A stretch of DNA of 36,264 nucleotides from an uncultured bacterium (GTDB lineage Bacteria; Actinomycetota; Coriobacteriia; Coriobacteriales; Coriobacteriaceae). The DNA is taken from assembly GCA_905215065.1 (NCBI GenBank), contig CAJMOF010000018.1, positions 1 to 36,264 of the forward strand, in the 5' to 3' direction. Shown in pieces: positions 1 through 8,649 of the stretch (the stretch's first letter is position 1; each line of letters starts with the position of its first letter). Under the pieces are notes generated by a model. It was not told the DNA's origin. It searched no databases and saw only the letters and a list, made by a program, of their open reading frames with translations. A program made the translations under genes and the position numbers.

Positions 1-2204
<2,204 letters not shown>

Positions 2205-2214
2205 GTCTCCCACC

Positions 2215-2339
2215 GCAGGATCTGAGGGCTAACCTTCGCGGACGTCCTCGGACATGAAAGAACCCCCGCTGCGCACTACGTGCGGCGGGGGTTCTTTCGT
2301 CCTGCGGAGTGTCCGCGAAGGTTAGCCCTCAGATCCTGC
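2215..2339. repeat. Large nested inverted repeat IR1
   Basis: The arms 2215-2243 and 2311-2339 are exact reverse complements over 29 bp. The 67-bp centre holds a second, independent hairpin (2256-2298). The element begins 10 bp after the nifJ stop and lies between two convergent genes. An 11-bp piece of the centre (2242-2252) recurs as a direct repeat at 2347-2357, just outside the right arm. As RNA the whole element would fold into one long stem topped by the terminator hairpin. Confidence 0.9.
2256..2298. terminator. Bidirectional terminator after nifJ
   Basis: A GC-rich stem is flanked by GAAAG on the left and CTTTC on the right. The core is a run of five C paired with a run of five G, with GC extensions around a short loop. 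The A-rich/T-rich flanks allow termination from either side, which suits the convergent arrangement of nifJ and the ATPase gene. Confidence 0.75.
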
Positions 2340-2406
2340 TACGACTACGTCCTCGGATTGCGGGGCTGAATGAAGGACGTGGCTGTGGGGGTGCCTTGTC
2401 CCGGTC

Positions 2407-2545
2407 GCTGTTTCGCGGCGTGGCCGCGAAACCACGCGCCACTTTGGGCATGGAGGGCTAGCTGATTGTGGCCTTCTGCTGCCCCAGTGCTGTTTCGCGC
2501 TTTGCGCGAAACATCGCAGCACTTTGGGCGTGGGGGCTGGCTTGC
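2407..2545. repeat. Two tandem REP-like hairpin units
   Basis: Two imperfect copies of one unit lie side by side. Each starts with GCTGTTTCGCG and a small palindrome (2410-2432 and 2492-2512, stem GTTTCGCG/CGCGAAAC). Each then runs into a shared ACTTTGGGC followed by a GGGCT-type tail. They fill the space between IR1 and the end of the minus-strand ATPase gene. The arrangement resembles REP/BIME-type intergenic elements; no coding frame is supported. Confidence 0.55.
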
Positions 2546-2558
2546 GGACTCAGATGAC

Positions 2559-3920
2559 CTAGAGAGATATGGGTGCAAACGAGAAATCGTTGTTGGGGTC
2601 GTCCTTTTCCATAAACTCATCGAGACAGAATGTCATATAGATTGGAACGTAAAGGATCTTGCCCTCTTTGCAAAGGTTTTCGTGGCTCAGCACAACGGCC
2701 TCGGGAATTTTGTACTCGCCCACACTCATCAAACGGTCGAGGGCTGCATGTGCTCGAACTTTCTTGCCCGATTTGACTTCGATTGGGACAACATGCCCGC
2801 GGGCACCTTCGATTACAAAGTCGACTTCACCGACCTCACGCGTTTGGTAGTACCACGTATCTGCTCCGAGGGCAACGAGTTCCTGTGCGACCACGTTCTC
2901 ATAGAGGCCGCCGAGGTTGGGGGTTTTCATGTCAAGATAGACGGCACGTGCCGTGCTGCCGGGATATCGCGATGCGAGCATGCCTGTATCAGACTCGTAT
3001 AGTTTGAAGGCGGTCGCCTTCTCTGTCCTCTTAAGAGGACTCCGGGCCTCCGTCACCTGGGCGACCATCAGTCCAACGCCCGCGTTCACCAACCATAGGA
3101 AATCCTGCTCGTATTTTTGAAGGCGAGCCCCCTCGCCCAGGGATGAAACAACAAAGCGATGGGATTCCGCCTCAAGTTGAACGGGAATTTGCTCGAAAAT
3201 GGAGCGAACGTTAAACGCTCGAGTCGATGCATATTTAGAGATGTCGCTTTTGTACTGATCGACTAGCTGAATTTGAAGCTCACGCGTTCTCACGAGCGAA
3301 TAGCCCGAATCGATATAGTTCTGAACGACCTCCGGCATGCCGCCGCAAACGATATAGGCTCTAAAGTTTTTGAGCATCGCCTCATGAATATAGTTTTCGA
3401 CGGGTCGCCTTTCGACAAGGCAGCTGCGAATTCCTGCAAGCACATTCTCGCTGACGCTGTTTGCCCAACAAAACTCTTCAAAATCCATCGGCCGCATAAC
3501 AATGTGTTCGACATACCCTACCGGAAAAGAAGAGATCCCCTTAAACTCGGTCCCAAGCATAGACCCCGAGAAGACATAGCTAAAGCGCCCGTCCTCGACC
3601 AATGCCTTCATGAGCGTAATGATCTGCGGGTATTCCTGAATCTCATCGACAAAGATAAGCGTATCTCCCTCAGCAAGCGGTGCATCCGCAAGAAGGGCCA
3701 CACGGTTGATGAAGTCAATGGAGTTCTTAGCGCCAACAAGTACGTCTCTTGCCTCGGCATCAAGTAGCAGATTGACCTCATAATACGAAGCGTAGTTGCT
3801 CTTTCCAAACGCGCGAATCGCATAGCTCTTGCCAATCTGACGCGCACCGGTAACAAGCAGGGCCTTATGGGAGTTATTCTTCCAGCTCAAAAGCCTATCA
3901 GTGACTTTGCGGCGTAGCAT
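2559..3920 (-). CDS. AAA-family ATPase with DUF4143 C-terminal domain
   Basis: Product of 453 residues. The N-terminal P-loop domain has Walker A GARQIGKS at 25-32 and Walker B LIFVDEIQ at 88-95. The C-terminal half is DUF4143-like, with the YENVVAQEL stretch and an EVDFVIE...PIEVKSG segment (D367, E381, K383) resembling a PD-(D/E)xK nuclease-like core. Proteins of this kind are common, often multi-copy, stand-alone ATPases in gut bacteria; their role is not settled. The ATG start is directly preceded by an AT-rich region with 34-bp direct repeats. Codon use is visibly more AT-rich than in nifJ or arcC, suggesting acquisition by transfer. No toxin, methylase or recombinase partner is next to it. 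Confidence 0.85.
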   Translation of the reverse strand: MLRRKVTDRLLSWKNNSHKALLVTGARQIGKSYAIRAFGKSNYASYYEVNLLLDAEARDVLVGAKNSIDFINRVALLADAPLAEGDTLIFVDEIQEYPQIITLMKALVEDGRFSYVFSGSMLGTEFKGISSFPVGYVEHIVMRPMDFEEFCWANSVSENVLAGIRSCLVERRPVENYIHEAMLKNFRAYIVCGGMPEVVQNYIDSGYSLVRTRELQIQLVDQYKSDISKYASTRAFNVRSIFEQIPVQLEAESHRFVVSSLGEGARLQKYEQDFLWLVNAGVGLMVAQVTEARSPLKRTEKATAFKLYESDTGMLASRYPGSTARAVYLDMKTPNLGGLYENVVAQELVALGADTWYYQTREVGEVDFVIEGARGHVVPIEVKSGKKVRAHAALDRLMSVGEYKIPEAVVLSHENLCKEGKILYVPIYMTFCLDEFMEKDDPNNDFSFAPISL

Positions 3921-3935
3921 TAAAACACCTCATTG

Positions 3936-4025
3936 ACAAAAATTGGCAAATAGATTTGCCCATAATCATACAAAAATTGACAAATAGATTTGACCCAAAT
4001 CATACAAAAATTGGGAAATAGCAAA
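3936..4025. repeat. 34-bp direct repeats in the promoter region of the DUF4143 ATPase gene
   Basis: Two nearly identical 34-bp units (3936-3969 and 3970-4003) and the first part of a third (4004-4025) follow without a gap. Each starts with ACAAAAATTG and continues with AAATAGATTTG and a CAT end. On the minus strand each full unit carries TATGAT, a plausible -10 element, within 55 bp of the ATPase start. The iteron-like layout suggests an operator, perhaps for self-regulation; that role is inferred. Confidence 0.7.
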
Positions 4026-4027
4026 GC

Positions 4028-4246
4028 TCACTTAGGCCTCAAAGCCAGCGAGCCAGCACGGTACTTTGCGAAAAGGCTGGCGGCGCCGTTGTTGAGGGTG
4101 GCCAGGTTGACAGTGGCGCCGTTAGCGTTCTCGGCTGCTTGGGCGCGCAGGAGCGAAAGGGCGTCGGCAGCGTTCATGCAGAAGCCGACGGTAAAGTTCC
4201 ATACTGCGAACTCGCAGTCGCTTGCCGCGGGGTGAAGCGCGATCGG
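4028..4246 (-). pseudogene. C-terminal remnant of an unrecognised protein gene
   Basis: An open frame of 72 codons plus stop runs from just inside a TAG (4247-4249) to a TGA at 4028-4030. It has the GC-rich third positions of native genes here. The peptide includes CEFAVWNFTVGFCMNAADAL and ends in SLALRPK. There is no ribosome binding site or start codon before a Met 23 codons into the frame, so this is best read as the 3' end of a gene whose front was lost, possibly when the AT-rich ATPase block arrived. I do not recognise the family. A very short real gene starting at the internal ATG is the alternative. Confidence 0.4.
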
Positions 4247-4249
4247 CTA

Positions 4250-4612
4250 TCCCTTATGTTGGATGAAAAGCCCCATGTTTTTGCAGGGGTGCATACTCGT
4301 CAAATTAATGTATAGAATCGCGTATAGTGCGAGTAAGATATTGCGCTGTCCGTTTTGTGTTTAGCAAAGATATAGTTTGCATAATCTGGTCTAATCCCTG
4401 CTCTATTTAAATAAAGTTGCACGTAAATGGCGTAGATGTGCCTGAACTGGGCTTCTTTACGCTGAGCGGGTAAAATCGACCGTTCGCCGCTTAGGTATTT
4501 TCAAAATGAATAAAATGAGCGATAAAGAGAATATAAACCTTAATAAACTCGCGTATCGCACGGACGCGGGTTATTAATGGGTTGTAGGCCTTTTACAGAA
4601 AGGATTCCAGCA
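4250..4612 (+). promoter_or_regulatory. AT-rich leader and promoter region of arcC
   Basis: This 363-bp stretch has no supported gene and is clearly more AT-rich than its surroundings. It contains several TATA-like hexamers (around 4310-4340 and 4370-4385), but none pairs convincingly with a -35 box. An imperfect inverted repeat at 4540-4577 (TTAATAA and GCGT paired with ACGC and TTATTAA) sits just upstream of the arcC ribosome binding site and could form a leader hairpin or a repressor site. No known riboswitch was recognised. Confidence 0.4.
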
Positions 4613-5575
4613 ATGTCTAAGCCTCTTGGCAAGCCCGATCGTATTGTCGTCGCCCTCGGCGGCAACGCCCTCGGCAACAACCCCGTCGAGCAGATCGAGG
4701 CCGTGAGCAACACCGCCCACGCTCTCCTCGGTCTCATCGAGCAGGGCAACGAGATCATCATCACCCACGGCAACGGCCCGCAGGTCGGCATGATCCAGAA
4801 CGCCTTCGCCGCCGCCCACGACGCCATCGGCACCCCCGAGATGCCGCTGCCCGAGTGCGGCGCCATGTCCCAGGGCTACATCGGCTACCACCTGCAGCAG
4901 GGCATCGGCCGCGAGATGCACAAGCGCTATAAGCGTTGGCACGCCGCCACCGTCGTCACCCAGATCGAGTGCGATCCGGATGATCCCGCGTTCAAGAACC
5001 CGACCAAGCCGATCGGCCCCTTCTACACCGAGGAGCAGGCCAAGGAGTTCATGGCCGAGGATCCCTCCAAGGTCTTCGTCGAGGACTCCGGCCGCGGCTG
5101 GCGTCGCGTCGTCGCCTCCCCCGATCCCAAGAAGATCGTCGAGGCTGACTCCATCCTCAACCTGCTCGACAACGAGTTCATCGTCATCGCCTGCGGTGGC
5201 GGCGGCATCCCCGTCGTCCGCGACTACGAGAACAAGGGTTGCTACAAGGGCGTTCCCGCCGTTATCGACAAGGACCTGGGCGGCGAGCTGCTGGCCGAGG
5301 ACTGCGACGCCGACGTCCTGTTCCTGCTGACCGCCGTTGAGCATGTCGCCATCAACTTTGGCAAGCCCAACCAGGAGGAGCTCGAGGACCTCACCGCCGA
5401 CGAGGCCGAGCGCCTGGCCGACGAGGGCCAGTTCGGCAAGGGTTCCATGGAGCCCAAGGTCCGCGCTGCCATCAAGTTCGCCCGTTCCCGCAAGGGCCGC
5501 ACCTGCATCATCGGCGCCCTGGACAAGGCCGCCGAGACCATGGCTGGCCTCTCCGGTACCCGCATCCACGAGTAG
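4613..5575 (+). CDS. arcC: Carbamate kinase
   Basis: Transfers phosphate from carbamoyl phosphate to ADP, giving ATP plus carbamate (then ammonia and CO2). This is the last, ATP-yielding step of arginine, citrulline, agmatine or purine/allantoin fermentation. The 320-residue length is normal for the amino-acid kinase family. Visible motifs are VVALGGNAL near the N terminus, THGNGPQVGMI, IACGGGGIPV, IDKDLGGELLAEDCDADVL and GSMEPKVRAA near the end. The ATG at 4613 is chosen because AAAGGA lies 8 bases upstream; the frame is open back to 4577, but that would extend through the binding site. No ornithine or putrescine carbamoyltransferase or arginine deiminase lies beside it, so the source of carbamoyl phosphate is not shown here. 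Confidence 0.96.
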   Translation: MSKPLGKPDRIVVALGGNALGNNPVEQIEAVSNTAHALLGLIEQGNEIIITHGNGPQVGMIQNAFAAAHDAIGTPEMPLPECGAMSQGYIGYHLQQGIGREMHKRYKRWHAATVVTQIECDPDDPAFKNPTKPIGPFYTEEQAKEFMAEDPSKVFVEDSGRGWRRVVASPDPKKIVEADSILNLLDNEFIVIACGGGGIPVVRDYENKGCYKGVPAVIDKDLGGELLAEDCDADVLFLLTAVEHVAINFGKPNQEELEDLTADEAERLADEGQFGKGSMEPKVRAAIKFARSRKGRTCIIGALDKAAETMAGLSGTRIHE

Positions 5576-5597
5576 TCTCTACTCTGTTGCCTCTCTC

Positions 5598-5621
5598 GTG
5601 GGCGCCAGGCAAAGCGCCCAC
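5598..5621 (+). other. Small hairpin after arcC
   Basis: GTGGGCGC at 5598-5605 pairs with GCGCCCAC at 5614-5621. It lies 22 bp after the arcC stop and before the main terminator. It may protect the 3' end of the mRNA; it has no T tract of its own. Confidence 0.45.
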
Positions 5622-5640
5622 AAACTAGCCTCTCTTCATG

Positions 5641-5673
5641 AGCCCCGCGGTCCGCTCCGACTGCGGGGCTTTT
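5641..5673. terminator. Terminator between arcC and the C39-like peptidase gene
   Basis: AGCCCCGC at 5641-5648 pairs with GCGGGGCT at 5663-5670, followed by T residues. It sits between two genes that converge and probably ends arcC transcription. Confidence 0.75.
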
Positions 5674-5709
5674 GCTATTCACCTAGTCATTGGGGACATT
5701 CTTAAACGA

Positions 5710-6711
5710 CTAGTAGTAGGCCCACATGGCTTCGACTTCGTTGAGGACCTCTACGACGCCCCAGCGACGGGCGCTGCGGCTGGCCGAGTTGGGGTCGTAG
5801 ACGCCAATCTGGTTGGCATCGTCGATGCCGTAGAGCACGATGTAGTGGTCTACGTTGGTAAACGTACCGGGGCGCACTGCGGCGATAACGGGCGCACCCG
5901 AGCGAAGTGCTTGGGTAATCGATTCACGATTGTTATAGAGCTGTGTTCCGTTGAGCCCCAGCTGCCACGCACCGCCCGTCATAAACGACCACTCGGTGGC
6001 ACCAGTGGGGGCGTAGTTGCCGGCTTCGGCCAGTGCGCATATATCGACCGGCGTCTTATCGGTGTGGCCGGTCTTAAAGATATAGACCATGGTGAGGCAA
6101 GTGGGACCGCAAGCGTTTTCGCGAATAGTGCCACCGGCATAGGGCAGCTCCGACCATGCGGGGTCAATTTGGTAGATGTGGGGCATGGTGCCGGCCTGCC
6201 ATTGCGAGCGTGGGGTCGAGAACGCAAAGGAGTAACCGGGCGCGACGGGAGCTTTAAGCAGCTTGTCCTCGGCAGTGGGCTCAAGACCGGCTGATCCGTG
6301 CGAGATACAGGATCCCAAAAACACAAAGACGAGGCAGGCGGCAATGGAGCAAAGCGCAAGGCGTAGGCGGCGGGCCGGAAGTGCGTGGCTTGTGGTGTGC
6401 GACGCGGGGCGAGGGGCGGAATTGCCGCGGTTGCGTTGAGGTCGCGAAAAGGAGCGCTTAACGTAGTAGTCGGTCGTACGGCAATCGTAGCGGCGCGGCT
6501 GCGATGTGTCGATCTGGCGTTGGCGTGCGCTCGTGCTCACGCGGTCTGACTGCTGCACGGTACGGCTTTGTTGCCGCGAAGAAGCCCCGAGTTGCTCTTG
6601 GGGGCGCTGCGGGTTGCCGTTGTCGGAGGTGCTTCTGGGCGTTGGCGTGGTGCGGCCGGCAAGGCGCACGCTTTGTGGCCGTTGGTCGCCGTCATTGTAT
6701 CCGTATGCCAT
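5710..6711 (-). CDS. Membrane-anchored C39-like cysteine peptidase
   Basis: Product of 333 residues. Residues 1-115 are polar and low-complexity (rich in Arg, Gln, Ser, Pro), predicted disordered and cytoplasmic. A single hydrophobic segment follows at about 116-137, then an outside-facing domain. That domain has the papain-like C39_2 pattern: QIDPAW, ACGPTC with the likely nucleophile C201, DHYIVLYG with H289, and YDPNS with D306. Such proteins are thought to cut peptides at the cell surface; the substrate is unknown. ATG at 6711 is preferred because an AAGG lies 8 bases upstream; a GTG at 6720 would add three residues but stands too close to the same site. The cysteine in VFLGSC resembles a lipobox, but the long N-terminal tail argues against a lipoprotein. 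Confidence 0.8.
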   Translation of the reverse strand: MAYGYNDGDQRPQSVRLAGRTTPTPRSTSDNGNPQRPQEQLGASSRQQSRTVQQSDRVSTSARQRQIDTSQPRRYDCRTTDYYVKRSFSRPQRNRGNSAPRPASHTTSHALPARRLRLALCSIAACLVFVFLGSCISHGSAGLEPTAEDKLLKAPVAPGYSFAFSTPRSQWQAGTMPHIYQIDPAWSELPYAGGTIRENACGPTCLTMVYIFKTGHTDKTPVDICALAEAGNYAPTGATEWSFMTGGAWQLGLNGTQLYNNRESITQALRSGAPVIAAVRPGTFTNVDHYIVLYGIDDANQIGVYDPNSASRSARRWGVVEVLNEVEAMWAYY

Positions 6712-7066
6712 TCGAATCACCTTGCCTCATGTGTAACTTGTCTATCCTACATAAAAAGATGCACGACACATGGGTATGTGCGCCAAAAGCCTGACAAATG
6801 GTATGAACGTTGCCGCGCCGCGCGCCAAGCGTCACGGCAACAGGTATTCAAAAGCAGGCAAGATGAAAGCGTCCAAGACGAATGACGTCTCCCGCCGTTC
6901 GTCCCAAAAACGGTGCCGCTCGTTTTGCAGTTCTGCCTTCGGTCGAGCTGCGAGCGGCGCTGCTGCGCCAAGGCCGTATCTTAAAGCCATGGAATAAAAG
7001 CGCGCGGCAAAACGGACCGCGCAAGGGGTGACGCCAAGGGGCGTCAAAAAGGAAAGGAGGGGAACA
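6712..7066 (+). promoter_or_regulatory. Divergent intergenic region with structured leader of the permease gene
   Basis: 355 bp between the peptidase gene (minus) and the permease gene (plus); no gene is supported. An AT-rich patch near 6740-6765 is the likely site of the divergent promoters, but no clear box pair was found. The permease-proximal half contains a stem-loop at about 6915-6957 (GCCGCTCG paired with CGAGCGGC) and a short hairpin at 7029-7045 (GACGCC, loop AAGG, GGCGTC) just before the ribosome binding site AAAGGAGG at 7053-7060. No known riboswitch class was recognised. Confidence 0.4.
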
Positions 7067-8518
7067 ATGGCGGACAAGAATGCAGAAGTTGCAGTCGAGG
7101 ATAACGGCGGCATGAAGAAAACGCTTTCGCTCTGGAACTTCTTCACCATCGGTTTCGGTGCCATCATCGGTACCGGTTGGGTTCTGCAGGTCGGCGACTG
7201 GATGGTCGTGGGCGGCGGTCCCGTTCCCGCTATGATCGCATTCCTCTTGGGTGCAATCTTCCTCGTGCCCGTCGGAGCTGTTTTCGGTGAGCTCACGGCT
7301 GCTATCCCCATCTCGGGCGGCATCGTCGAGTATGTCGATCGTAGCTTTGGCCGTACGATGAGCTACATCACCGGCTGGCTCCTGGCCCTGGGCAACGGCA
7401 TCCTGTGCCCGTGGGAGGCCATCGCCATCTCGACCCTCGTGTCCGAGATGTTCGGCAGCCTGCCCGGCCTTGAGTGGCTGCGCGCCGTCAAGCTCTACAC
7501 CATCCTGGGCGCCGACGTTTACCTGTTCCCGACGCTGATCGCGCTCGGCTTTGCAACCTACGTCATCTTCCTCAACTTCCGCGGTGCCAGCTCGGCCGCC
7601 AAGCTGCAGGCCTTCCTGACCAAGGCCCTGCTCTGCGGCATGCTGCTCGCCATGGGCGTCTCGCTGTTCACCGGCTCGCCGGACAACGCCATGCCCGTGT
7701 TCTCCCAGGTCACCGGTGCTGGTGGCGGCAAGCCCGCTACCGAGGGCACCAGCCTGTTCGCCGGTATCGTTTCGGTCCTGGTTCTGACCCCGTTCTTCTA
7801 CGCCGGCTTCGACACCATTCCTCAGCAGGCTGAGGAAGCAGCCGAGGGCCTCAACTGGAACAAGTTCGGTAAGATCATCTCCTTGGCCCTGCTGGCCGCC
7901 GGCGGCTTCTACATGGTCTGCATCTACTCGTTCGGCACCATCCTCGACTGGCATGAGTTTGTTAAGAGCCCGGTTCCCGCGCTTGCCTGCCTCAAGGGCA
8001 TCAACATGCTCCTGTACCTGGCCATGCTCGTCATCGCCACGCTTGGACCCATGGGCCCGATGAACTCCTTCTACGGCGCCACGAGCCGCATCATGCTCGC
8101 CATGGGCCGAAAGGGCCAGCTGCCCGAGAAGTTCGCCGAGGTCGATCCCAAGTCCGGCGCTCCCAAGCTCGCCTGCGTCGTTCTGGGCGTCATCACCGTC
8201 GTCGGTCCGTTCCTGGGCAAGAACATGCTCATCCCTCTGACCAACGTGTCGGCTCTCGCCTTCATCTTCTCCTGCGGCATGGTCGCCCTCGCTTGCCTGC
8301 GCATGCGCTTCACCGAGCCCGACCTGCCTCGTCCCTACGAGGTGCCCGGCGGCAAGTTTGGCATCAGCCTCGCTATCGTTGCCTGCGGCACCATCATTGG
8401 CCTGCTCGTGATCCCGTTCTCTCCCGCCTCCCTCAACATGGTGGAGTGGAGCATCGTGATCGGCTGGCTGGCTGTTGGCCTGGGCCTCATGGCCTTCACC
8501 AATTCCCGCAAAAAATAA
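7067..8518 (+). CDS. APC-superfamily amino-acid permease
   Basis: A 483-residue, very hydrophobic integral membrane protein with about 12 membrane segments, typical of proton- or exchange-driven amino-acid transporters. The first segment carries the APC signature FFTIGFGAIIGTGWV, with the GxG helix break that contacts the substrate. GELTAAIPISGGIVEYVDR in the next part is also typical. The ATG at 7067 has a perfect AAAGGAGG six bases upstream; the frame is open back to 7028 without a binding site. The substrate cannot be read from sequence. The amidohydrolase gene follows 131 bp later in the same direction, which suggests the permease brings in that enzyme's substrate or exports a product. 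Confidence 0.9.
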   Translation: MADKNAEVAVEDNGGMKKTLSLWNFFTIGFGAIIGTGWVLQVGDWMVVGGGPVPAMIAFLLGAIFLVPVGAVFGELTAAIPISGGIVEYVDRSFGRTMSYITGWLLALGNGILCPWEAIAISTLVSEMFGSLPGLEWLRAVKLYTILGADVYLFPTLIALGFATYVIFLNFRGASSAAKLQAFLTKALLCGMLLAMGVSLFTGSPDNAMPVFSQVTGAGGGKPATEGTSLFAGIVSVLVLTPFFYAGFDTIPQQAEEAAEGLNWNKFGKIISLALLAAGGFYMVCIYSFGTILDWHEFVKSPVPALACLKGINMLLYLAMLVIATLGPMGPMNSFYGATSRIMLAMGRKGQLPEKFAEVDPKSGAPKLACVVLGVITVVGPFLGKNMLIPLTNVSALAFIFSCGMVALACLRMRFTEPDLPRPYEVPGGKFGISLAIVACGTIIGLLVIPFSPASLNMVEWSIVIGWLAVGLGLMAFTNSRKK

Positions 8519-8531
8519 CGCCTAGCCGGGG

Positions 8532-8569
8532 CGGATCGGGTGCGCGGGGCCCTCTCTCCCGCGCACCGA
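8532..8569 (+). terminator. GC-rich hairpin between permease and amidohydrolase genes
   Basis: A strong stem (GTGCGCGGG paired with CCCGCGCAC) follows the permease stop. There is no T tract, so it may only partly stop transcription or protect the upstream mRNA. A second small stem (GAGGCC with GGCCTC near 8595-8618) lies before the ribosome binding site of the next gene. Confidence 0.4.
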
Positions 8570-8649
8570 ACCCGGCACCACTTGGGTAGTTTTGTGAGGC
8601 CTTAACCCAACGCGGCCTCGCCCACTATATGGATCCATAAGGAGGAACC

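Noticed and set aside
3936..4025. Short CRISPR array
   Set aside because: The 34-bp units are contiguous without unique spacers and there are no cas genes. They are direct repeats in a promoter region.
4574..5569. 331-codon minus-strand frame opposite arcC
   Set aside because: Gly/Asp/Val/Leu-rich shadow of the arcC codons; arcC itself has complete motifs.
6712..7066. Known riboswitch before the amino-acid permease gene
   Set aside because: Hairpins exist, but no conserved core of lysine, glycine, T-box or other known classes was recognised.
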